Positions 18,780-28,574 of a stretch of DNA of 64,000 bases are shown here, piece after piece (position 1 is the stretch's first letter; each line of letters begins with the position of its first letter). This DNA is from Vibrio injensis. Its GTDB lineage: Bacteria > Pseudomonadota > Gammaproteobacteria > Enterobacterales > Vibrionaceae. The notes below the pieces were generated by a model, which ran no database searches, had not been told where the DNA came from, and saw only the letters and a program-made list of their open reading frames with translations. The stretch is taken from NCBI RefSeq assembly GCF_001895205.1, contig NZ_BDJF01000027.1, forward strand, positions 310,001 to 374,000. The letters are read 5' to 3'. The position numbers and the translations under genes were made by a program.

Positions 18780-19727
18780 ATGAAAGAAAAGGTTATCGTT
18801 TCTGTTTCATCTATCCACGGCACGCGACACTTTCATCTCGGCAAGTGGTATCGGCATGTTTTAAAAACAGTGGGTTATACTCTGCTAGTTGCATTACTGA
18901 CCATTGGTGGGGTGATCTATTATTTGTCCAGCGAAGTGGATTTTGCCAAATTAAAGCAGCAAGAACTAGAGAGCCAATCCTCTTCATTACTGGGTGAGCT
19001 ATCTTCACTGCAAGAACTAAAAAATAATTTAGAGCATGATTTACAAGAGCGTGAAGAAAAAATGCAGTTGGTTGCCGATCGACTAGGCGATCTCGAAAAA
19101 GTTTTAGGTATGGAAGACAGTGGTGCGGAATTAGAGTCTCGCTTGGATACAGCAGCGATAACTTCTTCGGTGAGAATGGTGATGTTAACCCAAATTCCCA
19201 GTGGCGCACCTGTGCATGAGGCAAGAATTTCGTCAGGATATGGTCAGCGAACTCATCCTGTAACAGGTAAGGTGCTTTTTCATCGCGGGCAAGACTTTGC
19301 GGTCAATATCGGTACTCCTGTCTACGCGCCAGCCGATGGCGTGGTGGAAGTCACTCGGGCGAGTAACCAAGGTTCAGGTAACTTTTTGCGCTTACAACAT
19401 GCTTATGGTTTTTCAAGCTCTTATTCGCACTTACAAAAGTTTGCGGTTAAGAGTGGTGATTTTGTACAAAAGGGCGATCTGATTGCTTATTCGGGTAATA
19501 CCGGTCTCTCTTCTGGGCCTCATCTACATTATGAAGTGCGTTTTGTTGGTCGACCATTAGATCCCAAACCTTTTGTCGATTGGGGCATTAATGATTTTGA
19601 AAGTTTATTTAGTCAAGTAAGAGGTATTCGATGGGAATCTTTAGTAAACAAAGTCGAACTCAGAGTCAGCGCGCAGCTACAACTCTCATCGCAAAAGGCT
19701 GTTCAATTAGCGGACAACTCCGGTTAG
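18780..19727 (+). CDS. M23-family peptidoglycan metallopeptidase
   Basis: 315 residues. One membrane anchor (about 31-49) is followed by a coiled coil (about 55-110) and a LytM domain with zinc ligands H168 and D172 in 'LFHRGQDF', H217 in 'SSSYSHLQK', and H248/H250 in 'SGPHLHYEVRF'. It should cleave cell-wall cross-links in the periplasm. The last 97 bases overlap the bactofilin gene in another frame, so the two proteins are translationally linked. This pairing is a known cell-shape module. Confidence 0.93.
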   Translation: MKEKVIVSVSSIHGTRHFHLGKWYRHVLKTVGYTLLVALLTIGGVIYYLSSEVDFAKLKQQELESQSSSLLGELSSLQELKNNLEHDLQEREEKMQLVADRLGDLEKVLGMEDSGAELESRLDTAAITSSVRMVMLTQIPSGAPVHEARISSGYGQRTHPVTGKVLFHRGQDFAVNIGTPVYAPADGVVEVTRASNQGSGNFLRLQHAYGFSSSYSHLQKFAVKSGDFVQKGDLIAYSGNTGLSSGPHLHYEVRFVGRPLDPKPFVDWGINDFESLFSQVRGIRWESLVNKVELRVSAQLQLSSQKAVQLADNSG

Positions 19728-20086
19728 AAGACAATATTCAAATCGATGGTCTTGTCGATGGACAACTGCATGTTATTAAGACCATTGTGGTTAGTGAAAG
19801 TGGCGCGGTAAATGGTGATATTTTTGCGCAACATGTGATCATTAACGGCGCATTTGAAGGCACTTGTCACGCCGACAAAATCGAGATTTTAAGTAAAGGG
19901 GTGGTTAATGGCACTCTGTATACTGACGATCTGAGTATTGAACAAGGTGGACGTTTTAATGGCATGACTCACCCTGCTGCAGGTGAAAACGTTACTCAAT
20001 TAGTCGATGCGGTTGACGCCAAGGAAACCAAAAATACGAAAATCCATAAAGAGATAAAACCCGCGACTAAAGGCTCAAGTCTGTAA
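19631..20086 (+). CDS. Bactofilin (polymer-forming cytoskeletal protein)
   Basis: 151 residues. A right-handed beta-helix core (about 16-115) with hydrophobic repeats such as 'IDGLVDGQLHVIKTIVVSE' and 'VVNGTLYTDDLSIEQGGRFNG' matches DUF583. Disordered tails flank it, including a lysine-rich C-terminus. Bactofilins polymerise at the membrane without nucleotides and position wall enzymes. The overlap with the M23 peptidase gene supports a direct partnership. Confidence 0.94.
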   Translation: MGIFSKQSRTQSQRAATTLIAKGCSISGQLRLEDNIQIDGLVDGQLHVIKTIVVSESGAVNGDIFAQHVIINGAFEGTCHADKIEILSKGVVNGTLYTDDLSIEQGGRFNGMTHPAAGENVTQLVDAVDAKETKNTKIHKEIKPATKGSSL

Positions 20087-21760
20087 TTAAAAGTCTGCTG
20101 GCACTTCAAAGGTCATTTTTTGATGATGATAGGGGTGAGAAAAGCTTAACTTCTGAGCATGTAAACACAGTCTTTCAGCAGCTTGCCCATACAGATCATC
20201 GCCAACGATAGGAAAACCCAATCCATCAGGATGAGCGCAGTGGACGCGCAATTGGTGGGTTCGTCCCGTATGAGGATATAAATTCACTCGGGTTTTACCT
20301 TGTTCAATCGCTACCTTTTCCCACCGTGTCTGCGCCGATTTTCCTATCTCAAAGCAGACCTTTTGTCTTGGTCTATCGTCTAGGTCCGCGGCCAGAGGCA
20401 GCGTAATATCTCCGCTATCTTGTTCAAGTTCGCCGGATAATAAAGCCACATACTGTTTGTCAATTTGCCGAGTAATAAATTGTTTTTGTAGGGATTTATT
20501 CGCGCGGCGCGTTAAGGCGAACACTAACAGTCCTGATGTCGACATATCTAAGCGGTGCAAGACAAATGGACCTTCACAGTTAGGAAATTGCTCAGCTAAG
20601 CGGGTGAAAGCGGAATCTTTAATATTAACGCCTGGTACGGATAAAAACTCAGCAGGTTTGTTGATAACGACGATTGCCTCATCTTGGTAGATAATCTCAA
20701 TTTGTTTACCCTCGGCAGGATTCACTAATAAGGGATTATCCTCTAACGGCATACCTTTGAGCATGTGCGCCAAAATCGGTTGACACTTACTTTGACAAGC
20801 GGGGTAAAACTTACCGTGCTGGCGGATCTCCGATTTCGGTGAGCTACCCCTCCAAAATTCCGCTAACGCGATTGGGGTTAGTTGGTGCTGAAAAGCATAA
20901 TGCAGTAATTTCGGTGCCGCGCATTCCCCTGCACCTGCTGGAGGGACTGGGTTTGGACACGGAGCAAAAATAGCATTGAGGTTTTTCTTCTCGCCGTACT
21001 GGTTAAGAAAGAAATAGTGTGAGAAGAGTTGATGCTGCAAGCGTGCTGAACGTTGCTTACGCTCTTGTTTTAGTTCGGTTATTTTATGATTGAGTTGCTT
21101 GAGCTGTTCATCTAACACCGCAGTCTTTTGTTGCCATTCAAGCTTAAGCTGTTTTAATTGCCATTTTTCTTGCACGCTTTGCTGAGCAAGTTGGTTGAAT
21201 AACTCTTGTTGCTCCGCTGTTGTTGCTTGGCTGGTCGCCGTGGCGCGCTGTTGTTTTCGCTGTGCTCGGCTGTCGATCATTGCTTTTTGCTGCGTGCTAA
21301 TCGCTTGTTTCGCTTGTTCTTGGCAGGCCTGTAAAGCTTCAATAAGAGCGCTGAGCTGTTCTGAGTGCATTAACTGGCTAATTTGCTGATTTATTTCGGC
21401 AATATGGTTGGCTTCTACGCTAAAAAATTCCGTTTGTGTAAAACGGTCAAAGACTGGAGGCACAAAACCGGGGAGATGATCTTGTTCGGCGAGCTGGCCA
21501 GAAAATGCAGCGAGATACCCCAATTGGTTCTGAGCATTTTTCACCACTAAAACACCAAACATTTTTCCGTGACCGTCACTTTGTCGTTCCATACCAAAAG
21601 GGTGGACCCAATCATTTTGTGTCGTTAGATGAGTTTGTAACTGTTTGGCGGCAATCAGCGCTAAAGGATGTGGCTGATAACAAAACGGATAAGTGAAGCG
21701 CTCAGGTAACGGGATAGCAGTGATGTCGGTTGCAAATGGAGTGAAGCAATGGGCAGGCAT
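20087..21760 (-). CDS. RluA-family pseudouridine synthase with long N-terminal coiled-coil extension
   Basis: About 557 residues. The C-terminal catalytic domain (about 350-550) has the RluA-type catalytic aspartate in 'FVLHRLDMSTSGLLVFA' and 'LYPHTGRTHQLRVHCAHPDGLG', shown here as LYPHTGRTHQLRVHC. The N-terminal half has a Gln-rich coiled coil (about 150-255), an addition found in the long RluA-type enzymes of vibrios. The open frame begins at TTG 21787; the ATG at 21760 (M-P-A-H-C) is preferred. Its stop abuts the bactofilin stop without a gap. The RNA target is unknown. Confidence 0.85.
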   Translation of the reverse strand: MPAHCFTPFATDITAIPLPERFTYPFCYQPHPLALIAAKQLQTHLTTQNDWVHPFGMERQSDGHGKMFGVLVVKNAQNQLGYLAAFSGQLAEQDHLPGFVPPVFDRFTQTEFFSVEANHIAEINQQISQLMHSEQLSALIEALQACQEQAKQAISTQQKAMIDSRAQRKQQRATATSQATTAEQQELFNQLAQQSVQEKWQLKQLKLEWQQKTAVLDEQLKQLNHKITELKQERKQRSARLQHQLFSHYFFLNQYGEKKNLNAIFAPCPNPVPPAGAGECAAPKLLHYAFQHQLTPIALAEFWRGSSPKSEIRQHGKFYPACQSKCQPILAHMLKGMPLEDNPLLVNPAEGKQIEIIYQDEAIVVINKPAEFLSVPGVNIKDSAFTRLAEQFPNCEGPFVLHRLDMSTSGLLVFALTRRANKSLQKQFITRQIDKQYVALLSGELEQDSGDITLPLAADLDDRPRQKVCFEIGKSAQTRWEKVAIEQGKTRVNLYPHTGRTHQLRVHCAHPDGLGFPIVGDDLYGQAAERLCLHAQKLSFSHPYHHQKMTFEVPADF

Positions 21761-21854
21761 AGTGAAGACAACAGTGGTTAAAAACAAGGGAGAGTTTACT
21801 GCGCTTGGCGTAAAAAGTCAGTATTTCTCCCTAAGCTTGAGCAAAACAACCTAT

Positions 21855-22439
21855 TTATAGCATCGGCAATACAGACAGCAGCAATAATCCCCCCATGGCA
21901 CCATTAAACCAACGGACATAGCGTGGATGATTCATCCACTGGCTTAACTGCTTACCCGCTACCGTCCAAACGCTTACCGATGGTATATTGACCATAGCAA
22001 ATACCAAGGCGATGACCATTAATTGTATCCAACTTGCCTGTTGGTTAAACACACTCACTGCGGTGAGTGCCATGGACCAGCCTTTCGGATTTACCCACTG
22101 AAAGAGTGCCGCGGCAGTAAAGGTCATCGGTTGATAGTGCTGCGTTGTTTGTGAGGGGTTACTCAAGGCTATTTTTACGGCTAAATAGACTAAATAGGCG
22201 GTGCAGATGATTTGCAGTCCGTATTGTAGCATTGGATAACGATGAAACAGTTCGGTGAGTCCAATACCAACCAGCAGTACCATGATACTGAATCCTAAAG
22301 TAATGCCCAACATATGAGGAATGGTCCGTACAAATCCGACGTTGGCTCCTGAGGTCATGAGCATGATGTTATTTGGACCGGGTGAAAAAGTAGAAACAAA
22401 CGCGAATGCGATGAGTGGTCCCCATTGTGTGTAATCCAT
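21855..22439 (-). CDS. LysE/RhtB-family amino-acid exporter
   Basis: 194 residues with about six hydrophobic segments. The N-terminal signature 'STFSPGPNNIMLMTSGANVGF' reads here as SPGPNNIMLMTSGANVGF, the S-P-G-P-N block of the LysE superfamily, with 'GITLGFSIMVLLVGIGLT' next. It should export amino acids. It is divergent from the Lrp/AsnC regulator gene at 22546, so it is probably controlled by it. Confidence 0.9.
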   Translation of the reverse strand: MDYTQWGPLIAFAFVSTFSPGPNNIMLMTSGANVGFVRTIPHMLGITLGFSIMVLLVGIGLTELFHRYPMLQYGLQIICTAYLVYLAVKIALSNPSQTTQHYQPMTFTAAALFQWVNPKGWSMALTAVSVFNQQASWIQLMVIALVFAMVNIPSVSVWTVAGKQLSQWMNHPRYVRWFNGAMGGLLLLSVLPML

Positions 22440-22545
22440 GAGCGGCTCTTGTTAAGTAAATGATGAGAAAATAATAATGGTATTGTTGGGCAATATTGTG
22501 TTTATATTTGTTTTCAATGACCTTAATTAGCAATAAAAATGACTT

Positions 22546-22989
22546 ATGGATAGATTTGACGAACGAATATTGCAAGAGCTTCAAGCGGATGGACGGATCT
22601 CTAATGTTGAGCTTGCCGAGCGGGTAGGGTTATCACCCTCAGCGACACTAAGGCGAGTGCAAGAGCTTGAGCGCAAGAAAGTCATTAAAGGCTATCGAGT
22701 GATCGTCGATAAAAGCCAACTTGATATTGGGTTTGTGGCGTATGTTGCGATTGGTTTGAATAGCCATACCAAAAAGGCACAACTCAGTTTTGAAGAGCAC
22801 GTACGCTTTGCTAAAGAGGTGGTGGAGTGTCATAACATTACTGGAATGAATGAGTACTTACTTCGTGTGGAGACTAAAGATCTCAGTGCTTATAAGCGCT
22901 TTCATGCCGATGTGTTAGGTGAATGCCTAACGGTAAAATCCATTAGCACTATGGTCGTCATGGATTCTCCAAAAGATGCCCGCCAGTAG
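22546..22989 (+). CDS. Lrp/AsnC-family regulator
   Basis: 147 residues. The N-terminal HTH 'ERILQELQADGRISNVELAERVGLSPSATLRRVQ' (positions 6-39) is followed by an AsnC ligand-binding domain ('HNITGMNEYLLRVETKDLSAYKRF' in the C-terminal part). It probably senses an amino acid and controls the divergent LysE-type exporter. The intergenic gap of 106 bases contains both promoters. Confidence 0.93.
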   Translation: MDRFDERILQELQADGRISNVELAERVGLSPSATLRRVQELERKKVIKGYRVIVDKSQLDIGFVAYVAIGLNSHTKKAQLSFEEHVRFAKEVVECHNITGMNEYLLRVETKDLSAYKRFHADVLGECLTVKSISTMVVMDSPKDARQ

Positions 22990-23012
22990 TGAGCATCTTT
23001 TCATCCTATTTT

Positions 23013-23067
23013 TAGGGTCTGTAGACCTTTCGAACAAAATTGAATCGCGAAAGGTCTACAGACCCTA
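23013..23067. repeat. 20-bp perfect inverted repeat with 15-base loop
   Basis: The 20 bases from 23013 (TAGGGTCTGTAGACCTTTCG) are exactly complementary to 23048-23067. The stem lies between convergent genes (Lrp-like and the DUF3012 lipoprotein). It could serve as a bidirectional terminator, but it is longer and more perfect than usual and has no T-run inside the loop side. Confidence 0.8.
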
Positions 23068-23079
23068 GTGTCCGAGAAA

Positions 23080-23343
23080 CTAAAAAATACAGTGTTTCGC
23101 GTATGAGGTCGCTTGATTGGCTGTCCAATCGCCTTTCGGTTTCTCTTGCATATCCTCACACCACTCTTGACTGCCCACTTCGGTTTGTAATACGCAGTGT
23201 TTAGCAAAATCCACGGCTCCTTGGGCACTCCATTCACCTTTAGGTTTTTCACGCATCTCTTGGCACCAAGAGCTAGTACCTACTTCGTTTTCACAAGCAG
23301 TGAGAGCCAAGGTACTGAGCAATAATAACGCTAATTTTTTCAT
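23080..23343 (-). CDS. DUF3012 lipoprotein with two tandem repeats
   Basis: 87 residues from the ATG at 23343. A signal peptide ends in lipobox LALTAC. The mature protein consists of two copies of the same about 31-residue unit: 'GTSSWCQEMREKPKGEW...FAKHCVL' and 'GSQEWCEDMQEKPKGDW...YAKHCIF'. Each unit has two cysteines, likely disulphide-bonded, and the E-K-P-K-G-x-W core of DUF3012. Single-unit versions are the common form. Function is unknown. The longer frame to 23376 lacks a sensible N-terminus. Confidence 0.85.
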   Translation of the reverse strand: MKKLALLLLSTLALTACENEVGTSSWCQEMREKPKGEWSAQGAVDFAKHCVLQTEVGSQEWCEDMQEKPKGDWTANQATSYAKHCIF

Positions 23344-23486
23344 TGTTGATCTACCGATAAAGAAAACGTAAGTCATGATACCTAAGTCGCTCTACAACAA
23401 GCCATGCTTTCTGGTTATTTTTCTGTTTTTCCTACTGCAATTGCGGATATGACTCAGCGGATCATTGATTGGCTGATAAAAATCTC

Positions 23487-23502
23487 AGTGATCATTCTCA
23501 CT
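23487..23502 (+). promoter_or_regulatory. CRP-like site upstream of rbs operon
   Basis: AGTGA-TCATTC-TCACT matches the cAMP-CRP consensus (TGTGA-N6-TCACA) at 8 of 10 core positions and is itself symmetric. It lies about 200 bases before rbsD, as expected for a catabolite-controlled sugar operon. Confidence 0.6.
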
Positions 23503-23592
23503 GTTTATCGATCATCAAATATCGATAAAACGATCCAACTCACAGTCTGATTTTAATCTAGATGCAAAGCAAAAAAGTGGCGTTATTATGCT

Positions 23593-23608
23593 ATCGAAAC
23601 GTTTCGAT
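23593..23608. promoter_or_regulatory. RbsR operator (LacI-type palindrome)
   Basis: ATCGAAACGTTTCGAT is a perfect 16-base palindrome with the central AACGTT and outer CGAAAC/GTTTCG of RbsR/PurR-type operators. It sits 77 bases before rbsD, where RbsR (encoded at 28575) would repress. Confidence 0.8.
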
Positions 23609-23684
23609 GAGTGTTTTGTCAATAATTAACTGTCGAGATGGGTCCTCGCTTCACCTCAACGTGCACTGAAATAAAGGTCAAATA

Positions 23685-24104
23685 ATGAAAAAAAGTCTCC
23701 TACTAAACGCAGAGCTCTCTTATCTAGTCGCCACGTTAGGTCATACCGATGAAATTACGATTGGCGATGCTGGTTTACCGATTGACGATTCTGTACAGCG
23801 GATCGATTTAGCTTTAACGCAGGGTATCCCGAGTTTTTTGGATACGGTGCGAGTCATCCTCAGCGAAATGCAAGTGCAAGCGGTGCTATTGGCTAACGAG
23901 TTTGCTCAAGTCAGTCCTGATTTACATAGCGAATTACTCGCTGAGTTACGCCGCGAGCAACAGAAAACAGGTCAACCTATTGCGATTGAGTATCTTAGCC
24001 ATAATGAGTTTAAAACTCGTACGGTTGCCAGCCGCGCGGTGGTAAGAACCGGTGAGTGTACACCCTATGCCAATGTGATTTTTCAATCGGGCGTGGTGTT
24101 TTAG
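23685..24104 (+). CDS. rbsD: D-ribose pyranase
   Basis: 139 residues. 'LVATLGHTDEITIGDAGLPI' contains the catalytic His (G-H-T-D), and the C-terminal 'VVRTGECTPYANVIFQSGVVF' has the RbsD ending, seen as 'RTGECTPYANVI'. It interconverts the pyranose and furanose forms of ribose so that RbsK can act. It is the first gene of rbsDACBKR. Confidence 0.95.
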   Translation: MKKSLLLNAELSYLVATLGHTDEITIGDAGLPIDDSVQRIDLALTQGIPSFLDTVRVILSEMQVQAVLLANEFAQVSPDLHSELLAELRREQQKTGQPIAIEYLSHNEFKTRTVASRAVVRTGECTPYANVIFQSGVVF

Positions 24105-24136
24105 CGTTCGATGTTGTGATTTAACGATAAGGAGGA

Positions 24137-25648
24137 GTGATGACTCAACCGATTTTAGCTCTCAGTCAGATTGATAAAGCTTTTCCTGGTGTGAAAGCGC
24201 TTGATCAAGCTTGTTTAAACGTCTATCCCGGTCGAGTCATGGCCTTGATGGGAGAAAATGGCGCTGGCAAATCGACCTTAATGAAAGTATTGACGGGGAT
24301 CTACAGCAAAGATGCTGGCACCATAGAGTATCAAGGTCAACCAGCCAGTTTCAAAGGCCCTAGGGATTCTCAGCAAGCGGGGATCAGTATTATTCATCAG
24401 GAGTTAAACCTGATCCCGCAGCTGACAATTGCAGAAAACATCTTTCTTGGTCGAGAAAAAACCAGTGCTTTCGGCCGCATTTTGTGGCAAGAGATGTACG
24501 CGGAAGCCGATCAACTGTTAGCCCGTCTTAATGTTAAACACAGTGCCAAAACCTTGCTCGGTGAGCTGAGTCTTGGTGAACAGCAGATGGTGGAAATCGC
24601 CAAGGCTCTGTCTTTTGAGTCCAAGGTGATCATCATGGATGAGCCAACCGACGCTTTAACGGATACCGAAACCGCCTCATTGTTTAATGTGATTAATGAA
24701 TTGCGCGACCAAGGCTGTGGCATTGTTTATATCTCTCATCGTTTAAAAGAAATTTTTGAAATTTGCGATGATATTACCGTGTTGCGAGATGGCAAATTCA
24801 TCGGTCAATGCCAAGTCAGTGAGACGGATGAAGATGGTCTGATTGAAATGATGGTTGGGCGTAAATTAGAAGAGCAGTATCCACGTATTGACGTAGAGCC
24901 AGAAAATAAAGTTTGTCTCGAAGTGATAGGTTTGACCGGATCGGGGATTCATGATGTCAGCTTTACCCTGCGTCGAGGAGAGATTTTAGGTATCTCTGGT
25001 TTGATGGGAGCGGGACGTAGCGAATTAATGAAGGTGATTTATGGCGCGCTGCCTTCTGAGCGGGGCGTGATTAATCTTAATGGCCGCACCATTAACCCCG
25101 TTAGCCCGCAAGATGGTTTAGCCAATGGTATTGCCTACATCTCAGAAGATCGCAAAGGCGATGGTCTGGTACTCGGTTTATCAGTCAAAGAAAATATGTC
25201 GCTGTGTGCCCTCGATAAACTGACCAAGGGCATACAAATTCAGCATGGCGCAGAAGCGACAGCGGTAGAAGATTTCATTCAACTGTTCAATATAAAAACC
25301 CCTTCTCGCAACCAGATCATTGGTCATCTTTCAGGTGGGAATCAGCAAAAAGTGGCGATCGCCAAAGGCTTAATGACGAAACCTAAGGTACTGATTTTAG
25401 ATGAACCGACACGTGGCGTTGATGTAGGTGCGAAAAAAGAAATCTATCAATTAATCAATAAGTTTAAAGCGCAAGGGATGAGTATCATTTTAGTTTCATC
25501 GGAAATGCCAGAGGTACTTGGTATGAGCGATCGAATTTTAGTGATGCATGAAGGGCGGATCAGTGGCGAATTTGATGCCAAGCAAGCCAATCAAGAAAAT
25601 CTTTTAGCGTGTGCCGTTGGCAAAACCTTGAACGAGGAAGCAGCATGA
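24137..25648 (+). CDS. rbsA: Ribose ABC transporter, ATP-binding protein
   Basis: 503 residues with two fused ABC domains. The first has Walker A 'GENGAGKST', signature '[15 protein letters not shown]' and Walker B '[11 protein letters not shown]'. The second has a degenerate Walker A 'GLMGAGRSE' and signature '[15 protein letters not shown]' with '[11 protein letters not shown]', the normal state in RbsA-type proteins. It energises ribose import. Start ATG 24137 or 24140 (ATGATG-type). Its stop overlaps the rbsC start (ATGA). Confidence 0.97.
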   Translation: MMTQPILALSQIDKAFPGVKALDQACLNVYPGRVMALMGENGAGKSTLMKVLTGIYSKDAGTIEYQGQPASFKGPRDSQQAGISIIHQELNLIPQLTIAENIFLGREKTSAFGRILWQEMYAEADQLLARLNVKHSAKTLLGELSLGEQQMVEIAKALSFESKVIIMDEPTDALTDTETASLFNVINELRDQGCGIVYISHRLKEIFEICDDITVLRDGKFIGQCQVSETDEDGLIEMMVGRKLEEQYPRIDVEPENKVCLEVIGLTGSGIHDVSFTLRRGEILGISGLMGAGRSELMKVIYGALPSERGVINLNGRTINPVSPQDGLANGIAYISEDRKGDGLVLGLSVKENMSLCALDKLTKGIQIQHGAEATAVEDFIQLFNIKTPSRNQIIGHLSGGNQQKVAIAKGLMTKPKVLILDEPTRGVDVGAKKEIYQLINKFKAQGMSIILVSSEMPEVLGMSDRILVMHEGRISGEFDAKQANQENLLACAVGKTLNEEAA

Positions 25649-26628
25649 ATAGTAAAACTCTAAGTAATCAGACGCCAGACGGTGGTAAAAAGTGGTTTAG
25701 TAAAGCGTGGTTGATTGAACAAAAGTCACTGATTGCTCTGCTATTTTTAGTCGTTGTGGTGTCATTTTTAAATCCCAACTTTTTTACCGTCGACAACATA
25801 CTGAATATTTTACGTCAGACATCAGTGAACGCGATCATTGCGGTTGGTATGACTTTAGTTATTTTAACCGCAGGCATTGATCTCAGTGTTGGCTCTGTGT
25901 TGGCCCTATGTGGAGCATTTGCTGCCAGTCTGATTGCTCTCGAAGTTCCGGTTCTAGTAGCAGTACCCACGGCTTTACTTGCCGGTGCCGTACTAGGAGG
26001 TATCAGTGGCATCATCATCGCCAAAGGTAAGGTACAAGCTTTCATTGCTACTCTCGTTACTATGACGCTGCTGCGTGGCGTCACCATGGTTTATACCGAT
26101 GGGCGTCCTATTTCAACCGGATTTACCGATACCGCTGATGCATTTGCTTGGTTTGGTACGGGTTACGCACTGGGCATTCCTGTACCCGTTTGGATGATGG
26201 TGGTGGTATTTGCGGCGGCGTGGTACTTGCTCAATCACACACGTTTTGGTCGTTATATCTATGCCATGGGTGGTAATGAGTCAGCGGCGCGTTTATCCGG
26301 TATCAATGTTGATCGCGTCAAAATCGGTGTGTACGCCATTTGTGGTCTGTTATCGGCTTTGGCGGGCATTATTGTTACTTCTCGGCTCTCTTCTGCGCAA
26401 CCTACGGCAGGCATGGGCTATGAGCTGGATGCGATTGCAGCGGTTGTATTAGGCGGTACCAGCTTAATGGGCGGTAAAGGTCGGATCATGGGCACCTTAA
26501 TTGGCGCACTGATCATCGGCTTTTTAAATAACGCATTAAACTTACTCGATGTGACCTCTTACTACCAGATGATAGCGAAAGCGGCCGTTATATTGCTGGC
26601 TGTGCTGGTGGACAATAAAAATAAGTAA
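25645..26628 (+). CDS. rbsC: Ribose ABC transporter permease
   Basis: About 327 residues with eight or so hydrophobic segments. '[23 protein letters not shown]' begins with the permease signature (shown as [17 protein letters not shown]), and '[17 protein letters not shown]' is the EAA-like loop that meets RbsA. The ATG at 25645 overlaps the rbsA stop and is preferred over the upstream frame at 25609, since E. coli RbsC begins similarly. Confidence 0.96.
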   Translation: MNSKTLSNQTPDGGKKWFSKAWLIEQKSLIALLFLVVVVSFLNPNFFTVDNILNILRQTSVNAIIAVGMTLVILTAGIDLSVGSVLALCGAFAASLIALEVPVLVAVPTALLAGAVLGGISGIIIAKGKVQAFIATLVTMTLLRGVTMVYTDGRPISTGFTDTADAFAWFGTGYALGIPVPVWMMVVVFAAAWYLLNHTRFGRYIYAMGGNESAARLSGINVDRVKIGVYAICGLLSALAGIIVTSRLSSAQPTAGMGYELDAIAAVVLGGTSLMGGKGRIMGTLIGALIIGFLNNALNLLDVTSYYQMIAKAAVILLAVLVDNKNK

Positions 26629-26694
26629 AACGTGAACCTACCAGATGTAAGCGTGCTTTTGTCTGGTTCCCCCTACCAAAAAAGGATGATTAAC

Positions 26695-27573
26695 ATGAAA
26701 AAACTTGCGACGTTAATTTCTGCTGCGCTGTTATCGGCTTCGGTATCGGTCTCTGCTTCAGCTAAAGACACGATTGCCATTGTCGTTTCAACCCTGAACA
26801 ATCCATTCTTTGTCACCATGAAAGATGGTGCGGAAGCGAAAGCCAAAGACTTAGGCTATAACCTGATCATTTTGGACTCGCAAAATGACCCAAGTAAAGA
26901 GCTGTCGAACGTAGAAGATCTGACGGTTCGAGGTGTAAAAGCGATTTTAATTAACCCAACCGATTCTGATGCCGTATCGAATGCTATTCGCCGAGCTAAT
27001 CGCGCAAAAATCCCTGTGGTAACCTTGGATCGTGGTGCGAGCCGTGGTGAGGTCGTCAGTCATATCGCTTCGGATAACGTAATGGGCGGAGAAATGGCTG
27101 GCCAGTTTATCATCGAAAAAATTGGTGAAAAAGCCAAAGTCATTCAGCTCGAAGGGATCGCCGGCACCTCCGCGGCTCGTGAACGCGGACAAGGTTTTAT
27201 GAACGCAGTTAAAGAGCATGATATGGTTTTACTTGCCAGCCAACCTGCTGACTTTGATCGCACCAAAGGATTAAACGTCATGGAAAATTTACTGGCCTCA
27301 AACCCAAGCGTGCAAGCTGTTTTTGCGCAAAATGATGAAATGGCATTGGGCGCGCTGCGCGCAGTGCAAGCGTCTGGTAAAAACATTTTGATTGTTGGTT
27401 TTGATGGTACTGACGACGGCATTGCCGCAGTAAAACGTGGTCAGTTAGGGGCAACGGTCGCTCAGCAACCCGACATGATTGGCGCTTTAGGGGTTGAAAC
27501 CGCTGATAAGATCCTCAAAGGTCAGACGGTTGAGGCTTATCTTCCTGTGCCACTGAAAATTATCAGTCAATAA
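26695..27573 (+). CDS. rbsB: Ribose-binding periplasmic protein
   Basis: About 292 residues. A signal peptide ends at 'SVSASAK', and the mature protein '[23 protein letters not shown]' matches RbsB of E. coli ([16 protein letters not shown]). '[15 protein letters not shown]' and '[18 protein letters not shown]' are further signature blocks. It captures D-ribose for RbsAC. Start chosen at M-K-K with AAGGA before it; the open frame extends upstream to 26632. Confidence 0.96.
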   Translation: MKKLATLISAALLSASVSVSASAKDTIAIVVSTLNNPFFVTMKDGAEAKAKDLGYNLIILDSQNDPSKELSNVEDLTVRGVKAILINPTDSDAVSNAIRRANRAKIPVVTLDRGASRGEVVSHIASDNVMGGEMAGQFIIEKIGEKAKVIQLEGIAGTSAARERGQGFMNAVKEHDMVLLASQPADFDRTKGLNVMENLLASNPSVQAVFAQNDEMALGALRAVQASGKNILIVGFDGTDDGIAAVKRGQLGATVAQQPDMIGALGVETADKILKGQTVEAYLPVPLKIISQ

Positions 27574-27588
27574 CTCACCTATCGTATA

Positions 27589-27618
27589 CCTCGCTCTGAG
27601 TATAGAGCGAGGTTTTCT
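27589..27618 (+). terminator. Hairpin with T-tail between rbsB and rbsK
   Basis: CCTCGCTCT (27589-27597) pairs with AGAGCGAGG (27604-27612), followed by TTTTCT. Inside an operon it probably acts as a partial terminator that makes RbsDACB more abundant than RbsK and RbsR, or stabilises the upstream mRNA. Confidence 0.75.
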
Positions 27619-27640
27619 ATCTTATAGAAGGATAATTCTT

Positions 27641-28561
27641 ATGAACAAATTGGTGGTATTAGGTAGTGTCAATGCTGACCATGTTCTACAAGTCCCTACT
27701 TTTCCTCGTCCTGGAGAAACGCTTCATGGCCGAAATTATCAAGTCATCCCTGGTGGTAAAGGTGCAAACCAAGCGGTTGCCGCCGCGCGCTTAAAAGCGG
27801 ATATTGGCTTTATTGCCTGTGTTGGTGATGATGCCTTTGGTATCGAAAGTTGTGAACGATTTAAGCTGGATGGAATGGATATTCGTGGTGTGAAAGTACA
27901 AGCGGATTGCCCAACAGGCATTGCGATGATCCAAGTGTCTGATCGTGGAGAAAACAGTATTTGTCTTTCAGCTGAGGCGAATGACCGATTAACCGCAGAA
28001 GCGATCGAAGATGACCTACCAAGCATTCGTGCCGCCAGCTACTTGTTAATGCAACTTGAAACACCGATTGACGGCATCATTAAAGCGGCGCAAGTCGCTA
28101 AACAAGCGAAAACGAATGTGGTGCTCAACCCAGCGCCAGCCCGTGAGTTGCCATTGAGTTTGCTCAGTTGTGTTGATGTGATCACTCCTAATGAAACAGA
28201 AGCGCAAGTGCTCACCGGCATTACCGTCACCGATGATGCTTCAGCCCAGCAAGCGGCAACAGTGTTACATCAGCAAGGCATTGAAATTGTTATTATTACC
28301 CTTGGCGCAAAAGGGGTTTGGTTGAGTGAAAATGGGCATGGACAACTGATCCCCGGTTTTCGTGTCTCGGCCACCGACACCACCGCCGCGGGCGATACAT
28401 TTAATGGTGCGTTTGTGACTGGCTTGTTAGAGAATATGCCTTTAGAATCCGCGATTAAGTTTGCTCATGCCGCAGCAGCGATTTCAGTTACTCGTTTTGG
28501 CGCACAAACGTCGATTCCGACTCGCCAAGAAGTGGATGAATTTTTAGCTCAGCATCAATAA
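27641..28561 (+). CDS. rbsK: Ribokinase
   Basis: 306 residues of the PfkB family: 'GSVNADHVLQV', 'PGGKGANQAVAAARL', 'NPAPARELP' and the catalytic 'TDTTAAGDTFNGAF' with Asp as the base. It phosphorylates ribose to ribose 5-phosphate. It is followed 13 bases later by rbsR. Confidence 0.97.
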   Translation: MNKLVVLGSVNADHVLQVPTFPRPGETLHGRNYQVIPGGKGANQAVAAARLKADIGFIACVGDDAFGIESCERFKLDGMDIRGVKVQADCPTGIAMIQVSDRGENSICLSAEANDRLTAEAIEDDLPSIRAASYLLMQLETPIDGIIKAAQVAKQAKTNVVLNPAPARELPLSLLSCVDVITPNETEAQVLTGITVTDDASAQQAATVLHQQGIEIVIITLGAKGVWLSENGHGQLIPGFRVSATDTTAAGDTFNGAFVTGLLENMPLESAIKFAHAAAAISVTRFGAQTSIPTRQEVDEFLAQHQ

Positions 28562-28574
28562 GGGATAAGATGAT

